This document shows, one piece after another, positions 52,301 to 61,872 of a stretch of DNA of 64,000 bases. The stretch lies in contig JAUCEF010000001.1 of assembly GCA_033558025.1 (NCBI GenBank), positions 1,178,001-1,242,000 of the forward strand. Direction: 5' to 3'. Made by a program: the position numbers and the translations under genes. The DNA is from Phytophthora sp. 'mugwort' (taxonomy: Eukaryota; Oomycota; Peronosporomycetes; Peronosporales; Peronosporaceae). Each line of letters starts with the position of its first letter. Positions within the stretch are counted from its first letter, which is position 1. A model generated the notes under the pieces. The model ran no database searches and was not told the origin of the DNA. It was given only the letters and a program-made list of their open reading frames with translations.

Positions 52301-52619
52301 TCTCGGTCTTGCCACTGCCAGATTCGCCCGTGATGAGCAGACTCTGGTCCAGACCGAAGCGCATGAGGTTCGAGTAGGCATTCTCCGCCAACGCGAAGGG
52401 GTGGGGCTCGCACACGTGCAGTTCTTTGCCCTGGAACTCGTCGATCATGTTACGTGCGTAGATGGAGTCGCCGTTGGGCTGGCGCAGCATCTTGTACGGG
52501 TTCATGGCGATGAGTACGGGTCCGAGGAACGTGTAGACGTAGCCCTGGCGGTAGCGCGTGACCAGCTCGTCCACCACGTGGGCCTCGTCCACGACATCCA
52601 CCATCAACAAGTCCTTCAT
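49380..52619 (-). CDS. myosin heavy chain with TH1 tail (class I-like)
   Basis: Single exon; start chosen at ATG 52619 (1079 aa). The frame is open 66 codons further, but that part has no myosin character. Motor domain about 8-735: P-loop GESGSGKT (98-105), switch I NNNSSRFGKY (171-180), switch II DIYGFE (401-406), actin-binding region with CNPHYIRCIKPNE (591-603), and a converter ending near GRNKIFLRH. The neck (about 725-860) has degenerate IQ motifs (VVFMQSFVRARANRREF, IVFSKRYRGLKTRKQL). The C-terminal 200 residues (about 885-1079) form a TH1 domain (YPTYASIIQ, LFLSTVEKVNERW, RVLMISESRVFNLK) that binds acidic phospholipids in class I myosins. There is no coiled coil, so it is monomeric. 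It should move or tether membranes on actin. Confidence 0.92.
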   Translation of the reverse strand: MKDLLMVDVVDEAHVVDELVTRYRQGYVYTFLGPVLIAMNPYKMLRQPNGDSIYARNMIDEFQGKELHVCEPHPFALAENAYSNLMRFGLDQSLLITGESGSGKTETSKHVMRYLTTISTRFRAKSAVIANRRMSIAQRKEADDMTGHVTDVLWGSNPVLEAFGNAQTIRNNNSSRFGKYIVLQMNRVGQVIGGYIDNYLLERSRVIRQAEGERNFHAFYQLMTGATAADREEWQLPESAEEFDVLGNEDATIEGIDDAENYRNVRQNMTAVGITDEEQRYIFQQLSAVLWLGNVQFKETTDEAHNPRAAIEDPAAREALAKAASLMGIDKDKLEALLTFRIVNIYREDQKVLFDARQAKKVCDSIMRSLYEKIFDWIVARINTNVTCKKRDISNSIGILDIYGFEIFEVNAFEQLCINYVNEKLQQLFISQTLESEQEGYRREGLSWQNIKFFNNQVVCDLIEDPKQHGIFPLLDEQCAIARLSDLELIERYNSEHSKNPHYIASRVRGPTFGIVHYAGKVEYDVTLFFDANVDTFFNDLQDGMEHSSNSFVRDVFLDKRSKKTKLKRPPSTSQQFRTQVADLLKKLDGCNPHYIRCIKPNEHKRPLAVEKELVAEQVRYLGLVENLSVRRQGFCYSQPYGPFIKRYSFLSESTWPAPVSHSTRKAAVDLLTTAGLGVKDPDDGDKLIPFEEDSKTLGCFSLGRNKIFLRHPQALSALEILREERIPVIVNIIENAWRRYKNRISLNLFQTTSKQLFFSYDAVWKNCQDRRKRVSGAANKDHVAKLYANWESVSAKLLNVNNSRLVKNLKQEEELNSVVFMQSFVRARANRREFLKLKRAQIVFSKRYRGLKTRKQLASDMWRSCKVALLGVRTEFERYLGKKKRRRDSLDRTYQGDYIGVNKYPTYASIIQAHTEGRGSKVGSGRGQKEKLLFLSTVEKVNERWAHQTRVLMISESRVFNLKADKIQQPKERRVFELARLTGLAMSTQPDNYLILRVKGEIDLMVQVSQKTEVVQALRARLQKGYGRDLPVEFSDELDFYAAKGKQLKVKFAFDRSMKDSEWSKVDRHTMLVKVGIV

Positions 52620-53988
52620 GGTTGTTTTTTGGGGGAGGGTTGAAGGAAGGACAATCACTCTGCTATGGCCAGCTCCCGAGCTCTCTCTTTGCCGAATGAT
52701 GTCGTTGTCCGCGTCGGGCGACTGCTCTCTGACTCCCCCCCTTTGAAAAGTACGGCATGCGACCTGTGGGAATGAATACGTGAACAATGATGCAGACAAA
52801 TAGCGATTGTATTGCACTTTGATAGTAATATCTAATACCCCGCCGATGCCGAATTCTGTTTCTAAACGTTTCTAAACGACAGTTGAGGTGTCGAACATGA
52901 CACGGAAAGGCCTCGGCAGACTGGAACAGAGCAGAGTGCCGGGTGGGCAAACTATGCCGCCGTCCGTATCTCTCCACTGCTGCCGACCAAGGCGCGCCCA
53001 CAACGACCTCGCAAAACGTTCAACCGGGTCGAGACGAATTTCATTCCACAGAACCAATGAGCTAAGGGACCAGCTACGGGCCTTGGTCTCGGCACTCGAG
53101 GAATCCACGATAATAGTATCGTTAGGGGTCTGCGCTGCTCCCCTGCGTACCTTCAAAACAGGTTCTATCGAGAGATGCCATTCGACCTTAACGGAAACGA
53201 TGGGCCGCGAGTGTTATAGTGCAACTCAAGTTGCCGTTTGGTTGCTACGTCGACACGGTACCTATTGGAGATGCCTGGGCAACTGAACGACGCAGGTTTG
53301 CGCTCAGCTTGAAGCGATTGCCGAAGTGTTACAGGGCAGAGCGCGGGTGCCGCGGAGAGAAATGTGAAAACCCGGATCAAGTGACAAACGTCGGCACCTG
53401 CGCCGTGAATCCGATCGAGGCTCATGAGTTTGTGATTGTGCCGGTACAGTACCCAAAGCAGGGCCAAGGTTGAAGACCGTCGGCGTACCAGATAGAAATG
53501 TTAGAAACGTGACCGTCTCCGTCGCGGCAGCCGTCCTGCGCAGATACTTTTAGGCATCAAAATAAGTAAAGCTGTACAAGTTGCAGTCGATTACACGCAC
53601 CCTCTGACCCCGCTGAAGACTCGAGGATGCTGGAACACACAATGTCGGATAACATTAGCAGCGAAGATGTTCTCGATCGCGGAAACGTTGCGGAACGGCG
53701 GGGTAAAGCGAGCACTTTTTGGTTACCGGTAATATAGACGTCAAATTCTTTTAGCCCGAAAGACTCGTGTTTTGGCCTCCGACTCAACGCTGGATAAAGT
53801 ATGAATACGGTACTTGCTGCCCAGATCCTGTGACCAACATGCACATCTAGACTAAGGATAAGGGATGTCACAAAGCGTGATCCGAAATGTCTAACAAGAT
53901 TTTCTGATACCAAGCAAATGCTTCATTTACTTCGTCACCTTTGTCCTTCGTACTACATGAAACGTTCCATGCTTACTGCTGGATATAC
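52620..53988. other. intergenic, myosin promoter and downstream of PC gene
   Basis: 1.37 kb. The myosin promoter lies above 52619. A plus-strand open frame at 52888-53286 has no known motif and poor codon character and is not called. No repeats recognised. Confidence 0.45.
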
Positions 53989-56900
53989 TTACTCCTCGTC
54001 ATCGCCAGTCTCGTCGATCTCTACCAAAAGGTCGCCACCGAGCATATTGTCGCCAACGTCGGCGTGGATCGACACCACACGGCCGCTCACGGGAGCAGCC
54101 ACAACAGTCTCCATCTTCATAGCGCTCAGCACAAGAAGAGCGTCACCAGCCTTCACATTCTCGCCCTTCTTCACACGCACATCAAGTACAACACCCGGCA
54201 TCGGAGCACCAACGGAGCCAGCCATGCTCGTGGCCTTCGGCTTGGCTGTAGTGGTCACACCAGCAGCCTCGTCCTTGACCTTAATCACACGCTGGCGACC
54301 GTTGAGCTCGAAGATCACGTCGCGCATTCCGTCCTTCTTGCTCACGCCACCGACAGCGATCAGTTTGATGAACACCGTCTTGCCGTGCTCCATCTCAATT
54401 TCGACCTCCGTGTCCACTGCGAGGCCCGTCAGGAACGTACGAGTGTCCAGGAAGTGCATCGAGCCAAACTCGTCCTTGAACTTCTGGAAGCCCGCGAACA
54501 CATCTGGGTAGATAGCGTGCGAAATTACATCGACGTCGCGAATCTTGTCAGCACCGTACTTCTCCTTGAGCTCCTTCTCGGCCGCCGCAAAATCATACGG
54601 CTCCATCTCGGCACCAGGGCGGGCCTCGAACATCTCGTGGCCGTTTGGCAGCAGCTTGCCCTTCAGCACACGCGAGCGCAGCGGCTCTGGGAAGCCATGG
54701 TGGGGGATTCCGAGGTATCCCTGGAAGTACTCCACCACAGACTTGGGGAACGACAGAGTCTCCGCCTGGTCAATCACCTCCTGTTCTGTCAATTTGTTCT
54801 GTACAATAAACTGAGCGAAGTCACCGACAACCTTGGAAGAAGGCGTCACCTTGATAATGTCGCCAAGTAGACGGTTAGCAGTAGCGTAGGCACGCTTAAT
54901 GGCCGGCCACTGGCCCGCAAGGCCGAGCTGCTTCGACTGGAACAGCAGGTTCGTGTACTGGCCGCCGGGCATCTCGTGGTTATATACATCAGCAGAACCA
55001 GACTTCTGGCCGGACTCGAACGGAGCGTACACGCCACGCATCGTCTCCCAGTAGTCGTTAATCTCCATGATATCCTCTGCCTTCACACCAGTGTCGTACT
55101 TAGAGCCCTTCAGCGCCGCAACAAGAGCGCCCATCGAAGGTTGCGAGGTCGTACCAGACATCGCATCCGAGGCTACATCAACAGCATCCGCTCCAGCGTA
55201 CGCAGCCTCAAGCATCGAGCTCACACCGGTACCAGCAGTGTCGTGCGTGTGCACGTGGATCGGCAGGTCCGGGAACTCGTTACGGATGGCGGAGATGAGG
55301 ATCTGCGCAGCCTGCGGCTTAAGCAGACCAGCCATATCCTTGATGGCTAGCACGTGGATGCCCTGAGCAACCAGCTGACGCACGAAGTCCAGGTAGTACT
55401 CAAGGTTGTACGGGCCACGCGTTGGGTCCGAAACATCACCCGTGTAGCACATTGCAGCTTCAATGATACCACCAGCGGCACCAACGGCGTCAATGCCCAG
55501 CTTCATGTTCTCCAGGTAGTTGAGCGAGTCAAACACACGGAACACATCCATACCTGTAGCTTGAGCTTTCTCGCAGAACTTGTACACCACGTTGTCCGGA
55601 TAGCTTGTGTAGCCGACAGCATTCGCGCCACGAAGCAGCATCTGAAATGGAATGTCCGGCACAGCTTCACGCAGAATGGCAAGACGGTCCCATGGATCCT
55701 CACGCAAGAAGCGCATGGACACATCAAACGTCGCACCGCCCCACATCTCGAGCGAGAAGGCATCACGCATAGCGATGGCAGTAGCAGGAGCGATGGCAAG
55801 CATGTCGCGCGTACGCATGCGCGTAGCAAGCAGCGACTGGTGAGCATCACGCCACGTCGTGTCCGTCAGCAGCAGACCCTTCTTAGAACGCACAGCCTTC
55901 GCGAAGGCCTCCGGGCCCTGCTCGACGTAGATCTGACGAAGCGACTTCACGTTGGAAGCAGGCGGAGCTGCCAGGGTCGGGACGATTGGGTCGATATTGG
56001 ACGGGGGCGGGCCAGTGGCTCCCAGCGCCTTCTCCGGGCCGTTCACGATCGTGTTGCCGATGTATTTGAGCATTTTCTGGCCACGGTTCGTCGACTTGGA
56101 CGGCAGCAGCAGGTTGGGGTTCTCAGCAATAAAGCTCGTATCAACAATACCCTTGATGAAGTCTGGGTGGTTCAGCACATTGGCCAAGAAGCTCTTGTTG
56201 GTGGTCACACCACGCACACGGAACTCGGATAGCGCACGCTTCAACTTGTGTGCACAATCACCACGGTCCAGAGCCCGGGCAGTCACCTTTACGAGCAGGG
56301 AGTCATAATGAGGCGTGATGTGGGCACCAACAAAACCAGGACCGTCATCGAGACGAATGCCCATGCCACCGGGACTACGGAACACCTCAATGACACCCGA
56401 GTCAGGCTGGAAGCCCGTGCTCGGGTTCTCCGTGGTTACACGGCACTGCATGGCATGACCGCGTGGCTGGATCTTCTCCTGGCTGAGACCCAAGTCTTTG
56501 AAGCTCTCACCACCGGCGATACGGATCTGGCTCTGCACCAGGTCGATGCCTGTGATCTCCTCCGTGATCGTGTGCTCCACCTGAATACGGGGGTTAACTT
56601 CGATGAAGTAGTGGCGGCCTTGCTGGTCCACCAGAAACTCCACAGTACCGGCATTCAGGTACTTGGCAGCACTGGTGAGACGCACAGCGTCGTCAATCAT
56701 AGCCTTCTCAGTCTTTGGGTCGAGCCCCACAGCGGGAGCCGTCTCTAGGACCTTTTGGTGGCGACGCTGCACACTGCAATCACGGTGGAACAGATGCACA
56801 ACGTTTCCCTGGCCGTCACCAAGGATCTGTACCTCAATGTGGCGCGGGCGGTCCACATAGCGCTCGATGAAGACAGTGCCGTCGCCAAAAGCGGCCAGAG

Positions 56901-57546
56901 CCTCTGAGCTGGCACGCTCAAAGTTCTCTTCGAGCTCTTCGGCGCATGTGACGACGCGCATACCACGACCACCGCCTCCCATACTGGCCTTGATGATCAC
57001 GGGGTAACCCACACCTGATTCGATAAAAGCACGAGCCTCATCGACCGTATTGACAGGTCCGTCCGTGCCGGGCACTACGGGCACCTTCTGCTCAATGGCG
57101 ATCTCACGTGCGGCCGTCTTGTCGCCGAAGCGCTGCAGATTCTCGGGCGTGGGGCCCACAAACTTGATGCCGTTCTTGGCGCATTGCTCGGCAAAGCCCA
57201 CGTTCTCGCTCAGGAAGCCGTAACCCGGGTGGATGGCGTCGATGTTGTTCTCCTTGGCAATCTGGATGATGCTACCGATGTCCAGATAGGCGCCGACAGG
57301 GGACTTGTCCGCACCCACAAGAAAGCTCTGGTCCGCCTTGTAGCGGTGCTGCGTGAAGCGGTCCTCCTTGGAGAAGATACCAACAGTGCGGATGCCCAGC
57401 TCGTTGCCAGCGCGCATGATGCGCGTGGCGATCTCGCCGCGGTTGGCGGCCATGAGCTTCTTGATGGTGCTGGCGTCGCGCGTCTGCATGCGCGTGAGGC
57501 TCGAGCCCATGCGGCGGCCGACAAGAAGGCGCTGCGAACGAAGCAT
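53989..57546 (-). CDS. PC: pyruvate carboxylase, mitochondrial
   Basis: Single exon from ATG 57546, 1185 aa, the usual length for the one-chain enzyme. The N-terminus (MLRSQRLLVGRRMGSSLTRM) is basic, Ser-rich and free of acids, as expected for a mitochondrial targeting peptide. The biotin carboxylase domain runs from KKLMAANRGEIATRI (about 29) with the ATP-grasp loop KASMGGGGRGMR (about 186-197) and EVNPRIQVEHT. The carboxyltransferase domain (about 560-850) begins LLTDTTWRDAHQSLLATR and contains HVHTHDTAGTG. The biotin carboxyl carrier domain ends the chain, with VLSAMKMET and the biotinylated Lys at about 1144. It converts pyruvate, bicarbonate and ATP to oxaloacetate, feeding the TCA cycle and gluconeogenesis. 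Strong third-position GC bias, as for a highly expressed gene. Confidence 0.97.
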   Translation of the reverse strand: MLRSQRLLVGRRMGSSLTRMQTRDASTIKKLMAANRGEIATRIMRAGNELGIRTVGIFSKEDRFTQHRYKADQSFLVGADKSPVGAYLDIGSIIQIAKENNIDAIHPGYGFLSENVGFAEQCAKNGIKFVGPTPENLQRFGDKTAAREIAIEQKVPVVPGTDGPVNTVDEARAFIESGVGYPVIIKASMGGGGRGMRVVTCAEELEENFERASSEALAAFGDGTVFIERYVDRPRHIEVQILGDGQGNVVHLFHRDCSVQRRHQKVLETAPAVGLDPKTEKAMIDDAVRLTSAAKYLNAGTVEFLVDQQGRHYFIEVNPRIQVEHTITEEITGIDLVQSQIRIAGGESFKDLGLSQEKIQPRGHAMQCRVTTENPSTGFQPDSGVIEVFRSPGGMGIRLDDGPGFVGAHITPHYDSLLVKVTARALDRGDCAHKLKRALSEFRVRGVTTNKSFLANVLNHPDFIKGIVDTSFIAENPNLLLPSKSTNRGQKMLKYIGNTIVNGPEKALGATGPPPSNIDPIVPTLAAPPASNVKSLRQIYVEQGPEAFAKAVRSKKGLLLTDTTWRDAHQSLLATRMRTRDMLAIAPATAIAMRDAFSLEMWGGATFDVSMRFLREDPWDRLAILREAVPDIPFQMLLRGANAVGYTSYPDNVVYKFCEKAQATGMDVFRVFDSLNYLENMKLGIDAVGAAGGIIEAAMCYTGDVSDPTRGPYNLEYYLDFVRQLVAQGIHVLAIKDMAGLLKPQAAQILISAIRNEFPDLPIHVHTHDTAGTGVSSMLEAAYAGADAVDVASDAMSGTTSQPSMGALVAALKGSKYDTGVKAEDIMEINDYWETMRGVYAPFESGQKSGSADVYNHEMPGGQYTNLLFQSKQLGLAGQWPAIKRAYATANRLLGDIIKVTPSSKVVGDFAQFIVQNKLTEQEVIDQAETLSFPKSVVEYFQGYLGIPHHGFPEPLRSRVLKGKLLPNGHEMFEARPGAEMEPYDFAAAEKELKEKYGADKIRDVDVISHAIYPDVFAGFQKFKDEFGSMHFLDTRTFLTGLAVDTEVEIEMEHGKTVFIKLIAVGGVSKKDGMRDVIFELNGRQRVIKVKDEAAGVTTTAKPKATSMAGSVGAPMPGVVLDVRVKKGENVKAGDALLVLSAMKMETVVAAPVSGRVVSIHADVGDNMLGGDLLVEIDETGDDEE

Positions 57547-59019
57547 TGTGATTGGTGGAGAGGTCAGGCGGAACGCGCAGGAGCCAAACGCTGAAGCGCA
57601 CAGAGAGGAAGGCGGGCGACGAAACTTGGGAGAGTGCGCGCCTCCGGGCGATTTCGCGAATGAACTCCCTCAACGAGAGGCGGGCGAGGCGCTGGAAAGG
57701 ATACGCTTGCGTTTGGTTCCTGCAGCCTCTATTGGTGACCGATAGATGTCACGACCTTTGGAGAAAGCATACAAACTTGAAGAGATGGTAACCAGATGGG
57801 CCTGGTTTTTGTGCAGCACATGGATTCTGACGTTTGCAGAGACTGAGCGAGAGGAGTCGCCTTGAAGTCTGTCTGTCTACCTGCAGGCCCTGCACGACAG
57901 GCATCGACAGTGTTGGGTGGTTTGGCAACGCAACGCTGTCATCGCTCATGAACTCAGCCTACCTGTTCACGGCCGAGAGGCTTTGGTGCCGACGCGAATG
58001 GACTGGGCTCAATGGACTCACCCAGTTGCTGTCGAGGGGATGCGGCGGTGTATAGCAACTGATATCATGGCTGACAAAGCCCGCCAGAATGAGTATACAA
58101 TCTCTATTGCGCAAGTTAGACAAGAAGGTGCTTTGAGTACTAAATACTAAAATCTTCTGCTTGCTCGTGCCGCTTGAGGGGATGGGGGTCCTCGAAGCAG
58201 AAATCTCGTCCACGTTCTGCTTGGTCGAGAGGCTCGACGGCCTTCTCCGCGGCGGCTAGAAATTGTGTCGGCTATCGGCCCGACATCGGCACGATATTGC
58301 GCTTCAACCTGCTACGACAGATCTCACGGTGGCATCGTCACTCGGCTAAGCTTGCGTATCGCCTAAAAGCCGGTACAGTACCGCTGAAACCAAGCGAGTG
58401 ACGCCACGTGTGCCAGTTCAGTTCTGTAACGATGTATATTCTTAATTAATAGAACTCAACGCGGCTGTGCCAGTGTTCTGCTACTGCGGCCTAGCGAAAT
58501 ATTTCTTAGCTTCCGATTGCGATTTTCATGTGGCTTCATAAACCACATAGTGCTCACCCACCGGAATGGGCTCTCTCGCGCGGTACATCAGCTACCAGAA
58601 TTGGGCGCATGGGACCGCGAAAGAGGGAAAGCACATAATAGGCCGACAATATGTTGCATCGGCATCCAAAGAGCCTGATTGGTCATTGCATAAAGGTTTT
58701 GCGACGTGTACCCATCGCCCCTGGACGAAACTACATGTATAAAAACAGAGAAGAAAAATGGAAAACAGAGAGGACGCATAGAAAGGTGTGCAAACAAAGA
58801 ATGCGATTCAAAAACACACCACAAAATACCGACAACAAGAGACAGGGATTAGGTCTGCACCAGCCAACCAAAACACATCTTCGCGGGTCCAGCTCACAGG
58901 TAAACCGTGAACCTAACCTACTACCGCTCGTAGCGGTCCGATCCGTGCTGTGCTTACAACGCCATCCACGCGTCCAGACATTCTCATGTTGATTAACAAA
59001 CGCTCCCAAAAAAGCTGAT
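57547..59019. other. intergenic region upstream of PC
   Basis: The PC promoter lies above 57546. Short open frames between 57749 and 58992 have no recognisable motif. No gene is supported in this 1.5 kb. Confidence 0.45.
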
Positions 59020-60740
59020 CTCAAGCCCAGCGATCTCCATCTTGGCAGCCAAGACGATGCCACTTCCTCCGAAGAGGCCAAAGAAGACTCCAACGTATCT
59101 GTGGAAACAGCAGTTGTTCGATGGGACGGTGGAGCAACTGTAGCAGCACCTGAGCTCCCAGCCAGTATTTGCAACCACCACGAGTCCGCTTCAGCGATGT
59201 CGGCTGTGCCTGGGCAATATTGATGGCCATCGTATGCGCTACCGCCTGCCGATCGACTGCGTGTGCAAATGCGACAGAAGCGGCTGGCGTCTGTACCGAT
59301 TGGAACAGGACGCTCTTATGCACGATCACAAAGAGATCAACTGTGTATCACCACGGAGCTCACGCGATGGTTGACCAGACGGTGTTCGACCGGATGACGC
59401 TATAGCGGAAGCGTTACACGAAGAACCTGGCGGCAACCGCGGCAAAAACGATGGCCATCCTGAGCAACATTTCACCTGACCGAGATTACGGGTCATCGTC
59501 TCAGTCAAGTCCATCGAACGGCATATCACCACAAGAACGTTCTTCTGATGGCGACAGCCCTCGTGCCCCAGATGCATGAGACGGTTCGTGTGGTACCGTG
59601 AGGATCTCAATGAAACGACATCATTCACGTTCCCATGCCCAATAGACGAATTCGGGATTCCAACGTCGGGAACGGCTCCGAGACCAACCCGCTCTTGATT
59701 GGTGTTACCACAAAACAGCAAGTACGCGGGCTTTATCGAGCGGCCGAGTTCACGTTCCAAATCGACGCGACGCACAAGATCAACCAGTCGGGGTACCCTA
59801 TGGTTGTTTGTCGCACTTCTGACGCGAGCCCCTCCATGCATATTGCAGCCGTTTTCCTCACGTCACATCTGCGCCAGGAGCAGTACGCCTTGATCTTCTC
59901 CAGCATGTTTGCCATGTACCAGCTCGTCAACTGCTCCCGTTGAACTCCATGCTGCAGATGCAACAGCTGTGCACGACGAAAGCGTTCGCGACACAATACC
60001 TCGAGGAATCCAGCGTGGCCACCCCGGACTCCCAACGCTTCTCAAGCATATTCGCAACGACGGTCTCCTGAGTCACTAGCGCGTTCAACGGACGAGTTTC
60101 AGTGTCATCATGGACGATAATACCCTTGAGACACAAGTCATCATCAAGCCGCACGGTGTTCAGTACAGCACCTTCCCGCTCAAGAACATAGACAAAGAGC
60201 GCCTCCCATCCCTTTACGTGGAGGTGTACAGGCAAACCAGGACGCCAATGTCGCTGAACGTTAGTGCCCGTGCGCGTGGCGGTTCAAGTTCGGGTGTTGT
60301 GTGCACCTCATTGAAGCTTTGCAAATCGTCGGGGTGGTTTGACGCCAGGAAAACTAAGCCGAAGAGACGGTCGTGACACAGTGGCGTCAACGCAACAATA
60401 GGAGCCGACACGCCTTAGCCGCTCAAAAAGCAGACTTGCACACGCTGTCCACGAAAGGTAAATAGTAGTGGAGCCGTACACGCTCACCGCTTGGACGCGC
60501 AAGCCGCGGTCGGGCACCTTCTGCGACGTAGAGGATGGCATGTGCCGTGAATATGCCCAGCCGCTTTTTGGCACGAGCCAATCCGCGCACGTGTGCAACA
60601 AATACCTTCAGCGCGGCGGCTTTACCGCGTGCATTGGCCACACTGGTCTGCGGGATGAGCTGCGCTACTCGGACCATCAGACTGTACGGCTATCGTGATC
60701 GGTCTCGTCGGAACTTAATGCTGGATGGGAGCTGAAAGTG
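59020..60740 (+). pseudogene. MULE (Mutator-like) transposase remnant
   Basis: Plus-strand fragments in order. About 59040-59200 reads LGSQDDATSSEEAKEDSN and VSVETAVVRWDGGA. 59165-59400 has VRFSDVGCAWAILMAIVCAT and the CRSTAC zinc-finger-like segment. 59600-59640 reads DLNETTSFTFPCPIDEFG. 59640-59935 gives NGSETNPLLIGVTTKQQV and then the MULE core FQIDATHKINQSGYPMVVCR (catalytic Asp in IDATHK) with HIAAVFLTSHLRQEQYALIF. Stops and frame changes separate the parts, and the remainder of the catalytic domain is not readable. A later frame, 60110-60376 (VIIKPHGVQYSTFPLKNIDK), may belong to the C-terminus, but I do not recognise it. Confidence 0.6.
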
Positions 60741-61395
60741 TAGTGTTGACGCTGATCACTAAAGGCTGACATTCTGATACCAAAAGCCACGACACTCCTA
60801 GTTGACATCTAACGGTTAGATTTAATACATAACTCATCATATGGCTACCATCATGACCTGAGCGGCGGATCGAAAATTGGTCGCGAAGGTTGCCCTCTCT
60901 TTCGCGCTTCGTGGGGAATGGATATATCCATGGATATCGGTGTCAAAATGTAGGAAATCCGGTTGTCCAGTATTAAACTGTAACTCACCCGGTACGAAAT
61001 TGGTTGTTTGTCCTTTTATCCAACCGCTAGGGTTAGACTATATAGGATGGACGAAAACGCCAGTCGCTGGGCAAGCCGAACAACGCCTGCGGTTTAAGAT
61101 TCGTGTGTAGAGCACGCGGGCGTAAACAGGACAAAGTATGGTCACGTCTTGCTCGGCCCTATAGTGTTATGCCCAACAGAGACGGATTGTAGGGGTGAGG
61201 CAGGGTAATACGATTCCTGTCGACTCCTCCATTTTTTTTTTTGTGGATTTGAGGGCCATGATACCCGTCCTCGACTGATTACGTTGAGACAAAAAGGCTT
61301 TTAAAATCGAGCAATCTTATCCCGTCCGGTGGATATATCCTCGTTCCGCTTCGTGTAGGCGGCACAATTGAAAAACGGCCATTCCAGAATCCGCG
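60741..61395. other. intergenic region
   Basis: 655 bases. Contains an overlapping ATATCCATGGATAT palindrome near 60922-60935 and a T10 run near 61231. No gene is seen. Confidence 0.4.
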
Positions 61396-61872
61396 ATGTC
61401 ATCGGAGCTCCCTCTGCGCAGGTGGTTCCTCGCTTTCTACAAGGACTATCTCGCCGCTCGTCCTGGCGATGGATTCATCACGGATCAAGCGTCCCTCCTC
61501 CTGCTCAAGCACGTAAAGCAGTACATGGCGGAGCTTCCGTTGCCAAAGCGCAACTTAGAGGGAATCACCCGGCTGGTGCTTAACCGATTTCCACGTCGTC
61601 GCATCGACATCATCGAGCTCGATTTGTACGAGCTCGTTTCGCGGAGCGTTGAATACGCGGAGAGCGCCACCGGTGACGAGCTCAAGTAGAGGGTTCTCGT
61701 CAACAAAACGATAATCGATGGGAGCCAAAATACTCGTCGACTGGATGCAGACCTGGGGCCAGTCGCGATCATCCGCAATTGCGCCCTCAAGAAGTACCGT
61801 GATGCGAAGGGCAAGAAGCGCAAGGTGCAGCGCCGAGCGAAAGCGCTCTCAGTTAATACTCGTGCGCAGTAG
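61396..61872 (+). pseudogene. unidentified reading frame with one in-frame stop
   Basis: From ATG 61396 the frame runs 97 codons to TAG at 61687-61689. It then continues in the same frame for another 60 sense codons to TAG 61870-61872. The first part (LPLRRWFLAFYKDYLAARPG, LLLLKHVKQYMAELPLPKRN, RFPRRRIDIIELDLYELVS) is helical and looks like real coding. The second part is very basic at its end (KKYRDAKGKKRKVQRRAK). Continuity across the stop suggests one 158-codon gene disabled by a single nonsense change, or an ORF of an old transposon. No family recognised. Otherwise a short intact 97-aa protein. Confidence 0.4.

Noticed and set aside
52620..52817. 66-codon N-terminal extension of the myosin
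   Set aside because: No similarity to myosin N-termini; the ATG at 52619 begins directly before the motor domain.
52888..53286. 132-codon plus-strand frame upstream of the myosin gene
   Set aside because: No motif and no codon bias like the neighbouring genes; treated as chance.
58588..58992. Open frames on both strands between PC and the MULE remnant
   Set aside because: Neither strand gives a recognisable protein, and composition is AT-rich and non-coding.
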